A stretch of DNA of 64,000 nucleotides from Pictodentalium vernedei (GCA_031216915.1 CM062296.1:799633022-799697021); one strand, 5' to 3'; counted from the stretch's first letter, positions 21,505 through 34,400 are shown. Notes: a model not told the origin generated them from the sequence alone. A program made the numbers and translations.

Positions 21505-21935
21505 TATCTTTCTTCAACTGGCAAGTGACGCTCACAATGCGTTTTCTCACAGTCAGTTTCGGGGATTCCAAATTCTTCGGCACGGGTTTATTGGCTGTGT
21601 TTGTCTTGAAACTGATTTTAAAAACAGGCGATGGGTCATTTTCGACGTCGTCCAAAAAAAAAAAAAAAAATAAATAAATGTATTCATTTTTCCATCCCAG
21701 TTGCCATGAACATTTAGGGACGATTCTGTAGTTTTGTTGACTTTTTTCTTGACGAAAACGAGAATAACGTGTCAGCTTTTTAATTCTAAATTTTCCTATT
21801 ATTTCATTTGCATAAAAATCAGGATTTCTTTCCCTAAGTTGCATTGTTTCGAGAATCTGGTTTTCTCACACACCGATAGTTGTTGATCGAAAATACAAAT
21901 TTATAAATTATTCATTTTTTTACACATGCACACCC
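21505..21935. other. Upstream region of the SAM gene
   Basis: Likely 5' UTR/promoter on the minus strand. A poly-A run (21653-21670) interrupts a 127-codon minus frame (21461-21844); residues upstream of the run (from MQLRERNPDFYANEIIGKF) could be an unrelated decayed exon. No TATA box or other element can be defended. Confidence 0.35.
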
Positions 21936-22040
21936 TCACACACACAAGCTCAGACTCACACACACACACATCCCCACAAACCCACACAACTCACACGCCA
22001 ACCTACACAACTTCACAAATACACCTCAGGCACCTCTCTC
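21936..22040. repeat. CA-rich microsatellite
   Basis: Degenerate (CA)n with CACACACACACA and CCCACACAACTCACACG; simple repeat. Confidence 0.75.
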
Positions 22041-22054
22041 TTATACACATACGA

Positions 22055-22640
22055 TGTGGGATCTTAGTGGATCATTTATTAGAGCATTGGTCTTGAGGTG
22101 CAAGGTCGAATGTTCGATCATGATCCCTGTCATCTACAGTGTGTCATTGGAGATTACAAATATTTAACCCAATTGCCTACGTCGTAGCACCTTGACTCTT
22201 GGTATTGAGGTGTAGTGCATGGCGACGATAAACTTGCATTCAAACACTACTAACCATGGTTGCCCCCTGGAAACCCCAAGAAGTAAAATGATTCTGTGTA
22301 GTGTGTTAAACAGGTTGTGTTTTACTGATGAAATAGAACCACGTTAAGCATTGCCTGCGATGGAAGTATTCTGAAATAAGCAGCACGGGTATGAACGATT
22401 GGCTACACTCGACTTGAAACCTTTGTTGCAGTTAATATTAGGCAAGTTTGCACAAAGTGACCTTAAACATCAACAAATAAAAACACATATAATTCTGGTG
22501 GTGTCGGATTAGTAAGTTGTAAAGTCTGTCAGTTACTCACCGTTACACGGTGGTTCTCTTTCGGTACTCCGAATATCTGTGCCCGTAAAACTGTCCGATA
22601 GAACATGACTCGTTCTATCTAAAGTATCGTTAAAACCCAG
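22055..22640 (+). mobile_element. Degenerate tRNA-derived SINE pieces
   Basis: TTAGAGCATTGG and GGTCGAATGTTCGATC (about 22078-22125) resemble a tRNA-like head with A and B boxes. Later parts match the window's common SINE: GTGACCTTAAACATCAACAA (22459, the 3' tail) and GGTGGTTCTCT...GGTACTCCG...CCGTAAAACTGTCC (22550-22597, the body). The order is scrambled, so at least two old insertions are probably mixed. Confidence 0.45.
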
Positions 22641-22969
22641 TAAAAAAGGGTGTATTGTGATGTACGATAACCCAGTATTTTGATCATTTCAAGTTGTTAC
22701 ATTATACTTCAGATTTTTTTTTAAATGGGTGAACGGAGAGGATTGACAGTGTCAGGACTTTTCAAAAGTCCAATCATCAGCACTGCATAGATAGCCCAAT
22801 ATCTTTGAAAATGTAGGAGTTCACACTATACCTGCTCTAATTGAAGGGTTGATGGGAAGGGACCCATCCCATATCCAAATCCAGATACATTTCATCTCCG
22901 ACGCCAAACTTTGCCCCGGCCGGCCACGAAACGACAGGATGGAAAAGAAGAAAAAAGAAACGCACAATT

Positions 22970-23404
22970 CCATTGATTGAAGGGTCAATGTGCCGTCGGA
23001 TGCGATCGTGAACCACCCACCCTTTTTCTGGTCATATTACCTATAGTTGCTGATGTATGCCTCGATCTGCAGGAGTGATGCGCCTACAGAAACAAACGTA
23101 GAAACAAGTCTATATTTGTTGAAGCGTCAACGCGACGTCGGACGCAACCTGAGCCCATCTGAAGTCCCCTTCTTGGTCAAATTACCTCGAAATGCCAATT
23201 TTCGTCTCAACCGATCGAGGCACATCGGGGTAAATAGCCTACAGCCAAACGTAGATATAGAGCTTCATTGGTTAAAGAGTTAACACGATGTCGGAACGCA
23301 ATCATCAAAGTCCCATTCCCAGTCAAAATAAATCACCACTGGGTGTCAATTGTTCTCTCGATTGGTCAAGTATTGCTGGAGTGGTGCATCTATAAACAAA
23401 CGTG
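22970..23404. repeat. Tandem repeat, about 150 bp unit, three copies
   Basis: Three diverged units, each with ATTGATTGAAGGGTCAA-like start, the CGATGTCGGACGCAA block, a TCTGGTCAnATTACC-like block and GGAGTGGTGCnTCTA...AAACAAACGT at the end. Copies begin near 22970, 23112 and 23264. Non-coding; the last unit runs into the (GA)n tract. Confidence 0.7.
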
Positions 23405-23405
23405 G

Positions 23406-23424
23406 ACAGAGAGAGAGAGAGAGG

Positions 23425-23492
<68 letters not shown>

Positions 23493-23512
23493 AGAGAGAG
23501 AGAAAGAGAGAG

Positions 23513-23568
<56 letters not shown>
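23406..23568. repeat. (GA)n microsatellite
   Basis: About 160 bp of nearly pure GA dinucleotides with interruptions such as GGGA, GCGA and AAAGAGA. Open frames of Arg-Glu or Ser-Leu repeats on both strands are artefacts. Confidence 0.97.
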
Positions 23569-23569
<1 letters not shown>

Positions 23570-23609
23570 CATAACACAAATACAAACAATAAAATAATGA
23601 ACTACACTT

Positions 23610-23890
23610 GATCATTGAACCATTATTGGTTCTCTTTAGAACCCCAAATCTACCATTTTTTTAATTATTGAACCAATTTCATGTTTTAGAACCAAAATAG
23701 GCATTTTGGTTCCATATGGAACCACCTTAATTTTTTGGGTTCTATATAGAACCAAAAAGAAGCGAAATTTTTTGCAGTGTGCTGAGGACAAAACACAAGA
23801 ACCACCTGCAGACTTTCCTCACATGGACCACCGGACTGCACCCGGTGGTCTGTGTGATGAAAGTTTGCAAGTGTTTCTTGTGCTAATATG
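23610..23890. mobile_element. GGTTC-family element with terminal palindrome
   Basis: GAACC/GGTTC blocks from 23618 to 23755 (TTGAACCATTATTGGTTCTC; TTTGGTTCCATATGGAACC), then TTTTTTGCAGTG, the same end as the 14.9 kb array inverted. The following segment 23788-23886 is an imperfect palindrome: CAAGAACCACCTGCAGACTT against AAGTTTGCAAGTGTTTCTTG, with GGACCACCGG against CCGGTGGTC at its centre. Confidence 0.65.
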
Positions 23891-24181
23891 AAGAATGAAA
23901 AATACTTTTTTTCGATGGGTGAATATACTGAATATATTATGTTCACAAGTAATACACTTTCTTCATTCTGTGTATGCAGTTGAATTTTAATATTTATTTA
24001 CTTTATTACATGTACATGTAACCCAGAAGAGGTAAAAGTGATGTTAATGATCTCTGTTTACTAGTATAGGGTTGTACAGTATTGTTTCTGCAGGAATGGA
24101 GTTCAGCTTATGGTACAGCTTGATGGGGACAAAAGTGCACTTACTCAAGAGCACTGTTACTTCACAATATTATTAGGAATA

Positions 24182-24351
24182 CAGTTTGTTGTTGGCCTAA
24201 TATGGTATATAAGGGTCCGTTAATTCCATATTGGACTCGAGCTTCGCTCGAGTCCAATATGGAATTAACGGACCCATATATACCATATTAGCTCGAGTCC
24301 AATATGGAATTAACGGACCCATGTATACCATATTAGGCCAACAACAAACTG
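24182..24351. mobile_element. 170 bp fold-back MITE with CAGT ends
   Basis: Begins TA-CAGTTTGTTGTTGGCC and ends GGCCAACAACAAACTG-TG, so termini are perfect inverted repeats of the CAGT mariner type. The core CCGTTAATTCCATATTGGAC is present three times (one inverted, two direct) around CTCGAGCTTCGCTCGAG; the right arm is duplicated. Confidence 0.75.
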
Positions 24352-24451
24352 TGTAACAAATATATCTTACCGACTGCTGCATCGATGCACAGAACTAATA
24401 ACAACAGCGATCAAAATTAAATGAGAGAATTCTCACAATGTCTTCACGTGT

Positions 24452-24509
24452 CTTTGCCTTGTTACAATTTATGGGAAAGTGCCTCTCCCATAAATTGTAA
24501 CAAGGCAAA
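24452..24509. repeat. 58 bp perfect hairpin
   Basis: TTTGCCTTGTTACAATTTAT pairs with ATAAATTGTAACAAGGCAAA around GGGAAAGTGCCTCTCCC, which is itself self-complementary. Confidence 0.75.
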
Positions 24510-24602
24510 TTCATACATACCAAACAGTTTCATTTCGAAGGTAACATGACACACATCCACAGAATATGAAGCCTTTTAAGTTGCCTAATCTACACTTAAG
24601 AC

Positions 24603-24645
24603 CAAATATGGGCTTCCAACACTCAATCTTTCAACTTGAAGCGTT
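24603..24645. repeat. Fragment of the 7752 fold-back repeat
   Basis: AAATATGGGCTTCCAACAC followed by CAACTTGAAGC matches one arm and part of the other arm of the palindrome at 7752-7828, with the loop lost. Confidence 0.45.
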
Positions 24646-24649
24646 TATC

Positions 24650-25915
24650 GGCTGCCGCCATTTTGAATAATCAATGAACAAAGGGGAGATTTCCCATAGC
24701 TGTCAGTGTATATTGACATTGACAGGCAGTATATGGTTTTATATGCAGTCTGCATGTGACGTTTTTGAACCAATGAAGTTCCCAGATATTTGTAGGAGGT
24801 AAGATATTGCACAATACGGTGGCAGGACTTCTAGTGTCAACTACATACTTACAAATTAACATTCTGGCACCCATCACTGTACAATAAATACACCTTCAAG
24901 AAGAAAGCAGTCTTACAGACTATCCAGGAAGCCAATGTGTACCCACCGCCGCCCACACCATCCCCATTCCGAAAAATATTCACACTGAATTTATACATTT
25001 CTGCACTCGATTGCCAATTTTTTAACAATTGCGTCTGAGTATATTTTTTGTTGTTTTACAGGGTTATTCTGCAAGAAAGAGAATTTTGCCTCCTCAAAAA
25101 CTGCCGTAAAGACTGTATTTGTATCAAACGAAAAGCACTGTCTGATTTATTGTGCTCACAACGAGTTATGTGTGGCAGTGAGCGTCAAAAATGCAGTTAA
25201 CGGACAACATGAATGTCATCTAGTTGGCAGCGTTGAAAATCAAGTTATTTCTCTTGGATGGAGTTTTTTCTTTTCTTGTTGACAGTGTCGCATTCTGAAA
25301 ATTTCTCTGAATAGGTTTTGTGGATGTTTTTGTTTCCTTGCATTTTATTTATACACTGGATCAGTGATGTAAAATGGGACATAAGATAGTTGTTTCTAAC
25401 CTTGAGGCGACGATTCGTTGTGTCAGGCTTATAAACAATGCTTTTTGGAGTGGCACCCATGCTAGGTGTGTTCGGTGGTTATGTTCGGTTGGGAGTCCGC
25501 CGTGGCTGCATACTTCGATGCTTTAACTTACTGAGAGACAGAAGAGAGATAGCGTGAATGTTACTTCCGACGCCTCGCTCGCATCGCGTTCGGTGTGCAA
25601 GGGCCTTGAGCCGCTCTGATGCGAGCAGATAGTTTGATCCAATCCCCCCCCCCCCCCGCATTTTTAGTGACACGGTGAGGGGGTCCTGTGGTCATTTTTT
25701 TTTAAAAATACAGGACGTTTCATCCTTTACGGCAACAGACCAAGTGTATGACTTTTTCCACCAACAATATTCTTTACAATACTTCCAAATTTAATATATT
25801 AATTATTTTGTGTTGTATTTTTGTTATGGTAATGTATCGGAATGTAGCCACCCACAGAGCATTTATTATGTGTTGAGACTTCTTGACAAAAGGTAGAGTT
25901 TAAAAGAAAGTAAGA
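24650..25915. other. Intergenic, no gene seen
   Basis: AT-rich, with a poly-C tract at about 25646-25659. Reading frames across the region are short and unsupported. Confidence 0.45.
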
Positions 25916-26195
25916 GGGATGGTAAATTATCCCTCATTAGGGAATTTTCTCATTGCTCCCATGGCCTCATACGATAGAAAAGGAGAATTGAAGGCCTGTC
26001 GTTCGTTACTTAAGGTAGCTGGAATTAGGCGCCGCGGGACGTGTTAGTTAAATACCCAGACGAGGATACGTGGCAGGGTAGATTATTCCCCACTGAGGAA
26101 TTTTCTCATAACCCTCATGGCCTCGTACGGTAGAAAAGGGGAGCCGAATGACAGTCGTTTGTTATTTAGTGGAGTTGAAATTCGGACGCCAAGGG
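25916..26195. repeat. Tandem duplication, about 157 bp period
   Basis: GGTAAATTATCCCTCATTAG ... CATGGCCTCATACGATAGAA ... GGCGCC (25920-26033) is followed by a diverged copy GGTAGATTATTCCCCACTGA ... CATGGCCTCGTACGGTAGAA ... GGACGCC (26077-26190). Non-coding. Confidence 0.65.
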
Positions 26196-26740
26196 CCTCG
26201 GTGATAAAGTGGAGAGATTTACTTGGAAGTTCGACTAGAAGAAACATAAATTAAGGTGTTCAGATCAAGGACAAGAATATCTGGAATAGGGCCAGAACAT
26301 TAAGAACAGACCAGAAAACCTTACAATAGTGACCAATAAGCTAAATCTGTCCTAACTGATCGACTCTTCTATTCTACCGGAGTACACTCCAGAACAATCC
26401 AGTGGAGTATAGCAGACAAAAAAGATAAATAAAATAGATGCGACATGTCCAGGAATGGAGGAGATAGGCTTGGTGAAAGCAGAAAATGAGGATTTTGGAA
26501 GTTTAGAGAAATTGTTTGGTTGTTTGTGGTAATCAGAAGTACTCTAGTTTAATAGAACTTAATTTCAGGAGACCTTTCGGTACTGTAGCGCAACGTGCTA
26601 CTCTATTAAAAGTATTTGAGGGAATCCACATCAAATAAAGTCGATTAAGGTGTTTTGGAGGGATTGTCGAGAACACCGTATTGGTCTTTGAGAAGGTTTT
26701 GGGTCATATAGCTACCATAGAAACTAAGATGGCGGCCTCC
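26196..26740. other. Intergenic, nothing recognised
   Basis: No ORF, RNA gene or repeat can be supported. Confidence 0.4.
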
Positions 26741-26814
26741 AGTATACAAAAGTGACGATAGAAACACGTATCACCCTAACAAAAGGCGTTGTCCATGCGC
26801 AGTAAGACACGTAT

Positions 26815-26960
26815 CACTATTGAGATGTCACAAGATTCGGCCCCGTGTGAACAGTTTTGTTTATCGACGCCTCAAACGCGGGATACCATAACAACCAAAC
26901 GTTACGTACCTGGGTCACGTGACTATAACATCACTTCCGGGATCCATTGCGAGGGCCATC
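26815..26960 (+). repeat. Dispersed repeat E, copy 1
   Basis: Contains GATTCGGCCCCGTGTGAACA and TTTTGTTTATCGACGCCTCA, shared inverted with 30565-30625. In one shared frame both copies would read DSAPCEQFCLS-PQ, but neither frame is long. The shared core is about 45 bp, with weaker similarity for another 50 bp. Origin unknown. Confidence 0.5.
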
Positions 26961-27124
26961 CAATAAGGCACAATTAGCACATCTCAAACTATTCATACTC
27001 GTTCACGAACCACTCATGCACCTGCAACGTATCGTCGGAAATTCCAGAAAAGTTATCAAATTCGTGCAAGGGCACATCCCTTCTCGGAACTATTTGTCGA
27101 AGATTAAATTCGAACTGAGATAAT

Positions 27125-29080
27125 CTTGAAATTGTATCATGTGGAATGGAAGATAATGAAAATATGTTTGATATTTTTGCTATTTCCGAAGTTTTCACAA
27201 TTAAAGAAACATTTGCACTACCTGATGACCACCCATTTGAATATAAAACACGTCACTATAATGACGATGGTATGGGGAGTAGGTTTACTTATTAAAGACA
27301 TCTTGGGGTGTCAGCCTGTACTTAAATTTTCTTTCTTTATTCCACACAAAATTGAAACACTACACATAGAGATTAACCCCAACAAATGAAACTCGTACGC
27401 TGTTGGAGTTTTATACAGGTCTAATAAATTTCGATTGTGGGATTACAATTACAGATGCATCTGATCACTTTGCAGCAAACTACGTAGAACAACTTCAAAA
27501 CGATCAACATGGGCCCAACGCGAATAATTAGTGATAGAAATATTACAAACTTTACGGAAACTTTGAATAATCTTTCGTATGGAGCAGGGTATGGCTGTCT
27601 CTCTGCGGATCATGTGTATGATAAATCCCTTGGTAAATATTTACCACTTTCCACGGTTGGGCAATATTTCCACGAACGCAATAATATAAGATTTCAAACA
27701 CTAATTATAGGAGCAATCATCAAACATTAACTTAATAAAGCACCGGGTACAACCCAGCGCTTCATTAATTTCCGCTGATCAGTTTTTATTACCTGGTAAA
27801 CGCAGGCGTGAACATCAGTGTCCATGCTTGGATTACGACCAGTCAATGGCGACTGTACTGTATACCCTACACAAACAAGAAATATAATAAAGAGAGATTC
27901 CTGGATGACAAGTGACCTACTTAATTCATCAAAAGCTAGAAATGCACTCCTAAAAACTGTCACACCCAAACACCCCGCAATATAGATAAATATAATGCTT
28001 TTGTAAAATATTCAATCAATTAAAAGAAAAAAAAATTAATATACAACAATACTTGCAGAAAAGAAAAATATGAAGCAGGTGTGGGCCATTGGGGAGAATA
28101 AACTAAAAATGCCCAGAACTTCACAAAATCTACCCGGGAAGACGAGATACAAAAATAACACACTATCCAATCCACGTAAAACAGCACAGTGATTTAACAA
28201 TTACTTGTCTGAAACAGGCTCACAAACTTCCGACGGGGTAACATCAATTGCAGGCATAGCACCACTTGACTACAAAGACCAAAAGAATCAGAAAAGTGTT
28301 TTCTTAACAGAAACAACCCCACCAGAAATAGCATCCCTTTGATCAAAACATTTCCCACAGAAACTTCGTTGACTTCTCTAATATATTTATGAAACAAATG
28401 AAAAACCTATCGAGGAAAAAGACCATGTACTGTCATATATCATATCATAAATTATCCTTCATACAAGGTTTTGTACCACTTAAAATGAAAATATACAGAG
28501 TTGTAACCATTTACAAAAATGGAGCCCAAGAAAGCATTGAAAACAAGAGGCCAATAAGTATTCTACTCTCGCTCTAAAACAATTATAGAACAACTTATGT
28601 TTAAACGACTGTCATCATTTCTAACCAGGTTTGAAATCCTTCAGAAAAATAAATTTGGAAGAACCCTGTATGTCTGTCCTTTCCACATCCATCTAAGCTA
28701 TAGGCTGCTAGTTTGGGGGTATCCGTCCAGGGCAATGCCATTTTCAAAAAAACAGAAACAGGTCTTAAGAATTAAATCAAACAAAACTTACAGGAGTCTC
28801 TCGGAACCCATCTTTCAAAATGAGGATACTGAAATTTCAGGACCAGTATCGACTGCAAGTAGCATCGTTCGACTTTTACTGAAAGAGGAAACCCCTATCC
28901 GAGTCATTCAATTCAAGCCTTGCCGACGCAGCGGAAAAGAATACACGACAGGCTGGAAACCGAAACATCTACATCAAGAAGGAGTTTTCTTCTGTCCTTT
29001 CAAAACACATTTTTCCAACCACCAGGAACTCATTAGATTAAACAATCAAAAATGTCAAATTTAAAGACTGTTTTAAATAG
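27125..29080 (+). pseudogene. Second LINE, decayed, RT core deleted
   Basis: Endonuclease remains near 27270-27390 (GVGLLIKDILGCQPV...ETLHIEIN). A linker at about 27898-27960 reads DSWMTSDLLNSSKARNALLK, the typical post-endonuclease block. RT start at about 28467-28600: GFVPLKMKIYRVVTIYKNGA, then ENKRPISILLSL. At about 28660-28690 the sequence jumps to the far C-terminal part (HIHLSYRLLVWGYPSRAMPF, then SEPIFQNEDTEI), so the FADD palm and most of RT are gone. Stops and shifts throughout. A family B MITE is inserted at about 27645-27860. Different lineage from the 1.9-6.9 kb LINE. Confidence 0.65.
27645..27860 (-). mobile_element. Mariner-type MITE family B inside the second LINE
   Basis: Right end GTCAATGGCGACTGTACTG-TA is intact. 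The left end lacks the first 25-30 bases and starts at CCACTTTCCACGGTTGGGC. The internal GAAGC(A/G)CCGGGT stem is diverged. Inserted between the endonuclease and linker parts of the LINE remnant. Confidence 0.7.
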
Positions 29081-29865
29081 AATTAATCAAAACTTACTTA
29101 GCAAAATATTCGAATGTCGTAAAATGTAGACACTAATTCTGTCCAGGGTGTAGACTAATTGAAAAAACCTGTACAATATGAGAGACCTTCTCTTCATTCC
29201 TTTTTATGTCCAAAGTTCTACCGTATATTGCAGTGGCATTTTGCCCCTCACCTGCTCCTCGCGTAACCCTTTTTAATCAGTTTTCGGCGTTCTTTTTAGA
29301 GTCTAGATTTATTGCGAATACTTCTCCCAGGCAGTTGCTTTAATAAAGTGAAACAAATCGACCAAAATGACCTCACGGATTGAGCTGCACTCCCCATTTC
29401 AATATTTTATGACAAGATAACATACACCAGTCTGAACTGACTACAGCAGTACGTTTCTACCAGTAGTCCCAACCACTGAAATAACTGACACTGATACATG
29501 TGGGAAAATTATTTATTTACTAAGGACTCACTTAGATTTTGCTTCACCGTGCTTTCATGTGACAACCAAACAACATGTCCATTCCATCACCGCCGTACAA
29601 TATAGCAAATGTAGTTTATATTATTGTATTTAATTTATATGTAAGGAAATTGTACACATAAAATATCTATCTAAAATATCTATCGATACTTCCAACATTC
29701 AGGCTCACATCGTGTAGGTCAGTTTTACGGATGAATGAAGCTGGAGTAGAAGGAGAGAATCAGCTAGCAACAAATAACTACGAACCTCTTCATACTACTA
29801 GCCAGGCACATACAGAGTTCGCTGCCGTTGAAGGCAACTGCACCAACAACGTGTTGTGTGCCTTA
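29081..29865. other. Intergenic, nothing recognised
   Basis: AT-rich, no supported ORF. Confidence 0.4.
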
Positions 29866-30179
29866 CAGTTAAAACTAGAAGTCCTGTCATGAAATGCGCA
29901 CAAATAGCACGTTGATATGCGCGTTAATGTACGCGTTATGGCCCAAGTAAAGCTATAAAATTCTGTACATATGGCCTGCGCACAAGCAATGTTTCAGCCA
30001 ATAGACCTCCGGGTAACCCGGAGGTCCATTGGCAGAAACATTGCATGTGTTTGCTATGAGTAACCAGGAGAACCTGCCGTGCTCTGGATGCCATTCGATA
30101 TGGCAATTGCGCGCAATTCGAACGCGCAATTTAGCCTAGATAAGCGCACTATTCGTGACAGGACTTCTAGTTTTAACTG
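29866..30179 (+). mobile_element. 314 bp mariner-type MITE, family A, copy 2
   Basis: Flanked by TA on both sides (29864-29865, 30180-30181). Termini CAGTTAAAACTAGAAGTC. The central palindrome GACCTCCGGGTAACCCGGAG is perfect. Nearly identical to copy 1 and copy 3 by eye, which points to recent movement. Non-coding; frames through it are shared between copies only because the DNA is. Confidence 0.92.
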
Positions 30180-30479
30180 TAGTACGCAGCGTTATCCTCC
30201 GTGCAGCCACTTGTGTAATCGGCATTACGTGACTTTCCCAATGATACAGCGCAGTTGCCTCTGGGCATGATCAAACTGTGAAGCTTTCGGTTTAAAGATC
30301 AGTGGTCCATACTCACTGAGCAAGTGCACCCTCAACTTCGTTGCAATTCTGTCGATATAAACTCTAGTCGGTGTGTCAATGAATGTCTCAGATGCAAGGA
30401 TTTTGCGTCTTTTCGGCCCGAAAACATTGTTCGGCTTCGTTGAAGAGGCAAAACCTGTTCAGCCTACTGGTTCATTACC

Positions 30480-30640
30480 ATTACAATTATCCCATTCTAC
30501 CAACTGGTGGCAACTCTCAGATTCAGGGATTGGGTACCTCTTTGGTCCATAAAATTCCACACTACTTTGAGGTATCGATAAACAAAACTGTTCACACGGG
30601 GCCGAATCTTTGTCGGGGGTTAAGATCTCTAGTCGAAAAA
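30480..30640 (-). repeat. Dispersed repeat E, copy 2
   Basis: Inverted counterpart of 26815-26960: GATAAACAAAACTGTTCACA then CGGGGCCGAATCTT. See copy 1. Confidence 0.5.
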
Positions 30641-30649
30641 CAATTTTGA

Positions 30650-31435
30650 AAACTACCCCACCCCTCCACACAAAGTAAACAATGCACAATGCTTAAATGT
30701 TGGCAACAGACATATCACAAATTAGCGAAGGGGGATATTCACACCGCCATCTCATCTGATTTTACCCATGGTGAGCATATCAGAACAAAATGGTTTTGAA
30801 AGGTACTCCTTAGTTTGGAGGTAGCAAAACACAACACGAACGAAGATAACATTGAATGCAGTAAATCTCAGTTAAATTACGGATTATGCATATTAGTGGA
30901 TCCAGTGTGTATATGGTTTCATTCTTCTTTGTTTTCCAAGTCAAGTGAATCGACCTCTGAATTCACTACTGCATGATCTGGGCGTAATTATTGTCGCAAT
31001 ATACACGCGCGCACGTGCGCTAAATGAAATACAGGTAATACAAACTGTAATCTCCTTTGTAGATGTTGTGGCGTCATCTTCTACAAATACCGACCTATTT
31101 GGCTGCCACATGAACATTAATGACTTTTCAATTTTCCTATAAAGCAACAAAATTGCACACAAGGCCATGAAGAATAAAGTTCAACTTTCACGGTGCAACA
31201 AATCTGATGTATTTATTTATTTGTATATTGAGCTTCAATAGCACTTTCAATAGGTAAGGCGATCCCTATTTCAAAAAGTATAACATCAAATATATTCAGT
31301 AGGCACCTCTTTCCACAGTGACGCAAAGCATTTCAGCTTAACCTTCACCAAACTGACACAAAAATATAGTAACCAAAAATGAGAAAATGTTGGTATTTTA
31401 AAACATTACTCTTTCTAGTGATTAGGATACCGGGG
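30650..31435. other. Intergenic, nothing recognised
   Basis: AT-rich, with a palindromic CACGCGCGCACGTGCG patch near 31003. No gene. Confidence 0.4.
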
Positions 31436-31439
31436 AGTT

Positions 31440-34400
31440 AAATCACACAGAAAAAAGATTAGTGGTAACGTTTGTCTACTGTCATTACTGCACCTATTCA
31501 AACCAAAGTATTTGTCACAATGATGCTCACGGTAAATGGCATTTGGAAATTTTGGAAGGAATTCAGTTTTCCCCAAAAGTACTGCATTCATGCCGTTTGT
31601 GGCCGTGGGGGTTAACATTGAAATATCTGTGTGGTAATGTTGTTGTAACGGATTTGGCTCTAAATGTATGGAACCTTTGAGTTTTCAGTCTCTGTTGGGA
31701 AACTGAGCACAGAAAAAAGTAAATCGGCGTGAAAATCAAAGTTTTTGTGATGCTACTAGTTTTTATACAGCCAAAACAGATATTGGATAAAGCGGGACAC
31801 CAAAACACACAATTGGTTCCTCAATAATCGTTGAATGTAATCGCTGAATATAATGATGGAAAGCAAAATGATCCATGTCTTTCCTGTTTCAGAAAAGGTA
31901 AGTACACAAAACAGCAAAATTCAGTGAAACTCAAAGTTTCTGTGACAAGGCGAATTTTTATGCAGTCAAAACAAATATTGGATAAACTGGGACATCAAAA
32001 CATATAAAACAAAAACGTGTTTCCCAATAATTGCCCAATTCAGTTATAGAAAACACATTGGGCTGTGTACTTTTGGTTTTGAAAAAAATGCGTACAGAAA
32101 GCTTCAACATTCACTGAAAATCACAATATTTCAAACTGTACTATTCTTCAAGTGGCTAAAGCCAAGTTATGTTGAACTAAGCCATGGAGGAAAACTTACA
32201 ACAAAAGCTTTGTTCAGTGAACATTTCTAATCGCAGCAAAACACACTGTTTGAAATTAACCTTTTTCAACTTGATAGAACGTAGCAACCAAAGTAGGCCA
32301 GTTTTGCCAATTTTTGATGGTTTTAACAGAATATTTTGAATACAAGCAATTTCCCAAATATGGCGATACTTCATTTCAATAGATTTTATGACATTACATA
32401 AGTATGCCAAATTTGATTAAAGGACAAACTTCAGGGCGGAAAAAAGATTTTAAAAAACTAGTGAAGAAAAATATTTGAAAAAGAATAACAAGAGTGTTTC
32501 CCACTTTTTATATCCATCTGTGTCCTGGAGTGTTAAATGTGAGACTAAACATGAACAGCAATGTCCCTCTATATGTACAAAACATTTTTCGGCAAACAGT
32601 TAGTTACTTTAATAGTTATTTCATCAGAAATAAAGTTGTGTGGGTTTGGATTTAATGACAGGAAAAATGAGTACACATGAAGAATTCAGCAACATGCATG
32701 AAAATGAAAGTCTTTTTTCTGGATTCTGGATAATCTGTCAAAACATGTGTTGGATTATGTGTGACACTAAAACTTATCACAGAAAATGTATGTCCCTATA
32801 ACACACAATGCACATATGCAAATAAAATAGACTACTCCAATCACGCCCAGTGAAACTCGGTTCAGAAAAGTACGAAATTAATCGGAAAATAAATTTTGTC
32901 TGATGGTATTCATGTTTGTACTGCCAAAACTGGTATTGGATAAAGCGGGGCACAAAAACTTATAAAACAAAATTTGGTTCGCTATTGATTTTTGATGCAG
33001 TTATGGAAAGCATAATGAGCTATTTATTTCTTGTTTCTGGAAACATGAGTACAGGAATTTGCAAAATTCTTTAAAAATACATTTTTTGACAGTACTATTC
33101 AAGTGTTCAAAGCATACGCCTGGTTAAGCCGCAGAGCATAACTTACCTCAGCGGATTTGTCCATCAAGAATCTCTACATACAGCAAAGTAAATTATTTGA
33201 AATTAACCATTTCCGAAATGTTACAAACAAGCAACCAAAGATGGTTACTTTGGGCGTTTTCAAATGGTACTCTCATTCTCGCCATCATTGTGCTTGACGA
33301 TCAAATCTGAGGTTAAAAGTAAACAGTAACTTTCTTCTATAATCATTGTTGCATCTATCCTTACCAAAATAATTGTTACAAAAGCCTTGCAATTGGACAA
33401 ATTGGCCCATGAAGTTAGTCAGTTTTGAAATTCATATCAGTTTTGGCCAATAGGGGTTAATTTTGAAATATTTGTGTGGTGATGTTGGTGAATCATATTA
33501 TACATTAAATGTGTGGACATCAGTTACAGACTGGGTGCCTGAATTGAATTTTTGTATTTGAACGAACATGAACAAGTTGAGGGTACTTCAATTCAAGGCC
33601 TGACAACTGGGTGAGGGTATAAATTTTGAATAAAACATATAACAGCAAAAGTGTTCTTGGAGGAATGCCCCATCTTCTGATTGGAAACGTTTTAGGGAAA
33701 TGTGGCTCCAGTGCTGAGAAATAATATAAAAGTTGGCGAAAATAACAATTATTCCGACAGTACCCTTAGGGGACGTCTCAAATTTACCAAGAGTTAAACT
33801 TTTATTAATAACACATAAAACAAAATTTGTCATACTCTGACTGCTACATGCAGCCATAGAAAACATTCATCGCTCAACAATTAGAAATGGAGCAAACTAT
33901 TACTTAAACTAACCAAATTCTGAAAAATGGGAGTTTTTTTTTAGACGGTACCTACTTTTATGCAACCACAATGGGCATAGGGTTCAACTTTACAACCAAA
34001 CTTACATTCAAACTGTTTGAATTTAACACATTCCAAAATGATAGAAAAAACAACCAAAGTTCATTATTTTTTACATTTTCAAATGGTACTCTTATTCTCA
34101 CACTCATAGTGCTTGAGGGTTAAATCTAAGATTAAAAAAATAAAGAGTAACTTTCTTTTGCAATCATCGTTGCATCTATCCATACCAAAATAATTGCTAC
34201 TATAGCCTTGCAATTAGAGAAATTTTCCCTTGAAGTTAGTCAATATTGAAGACAGAACATTTATATTCATTTCAATTTTGGCTAATAAGGGTTAATTTTG
34301 AAATATTTGTGTGGTGATTTTGATGTATCATATTATGCTCTGCATGTTTGGAAAATTTCAGCTAGATAACTGTGAACAATTTTGAGACTTTTGAAAAACG

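Noticed and set aside
23346..23615. Arg-Glu and Ser-Leu repeat frames
   Set aside because: Translation of a (GA)n microsatellite.
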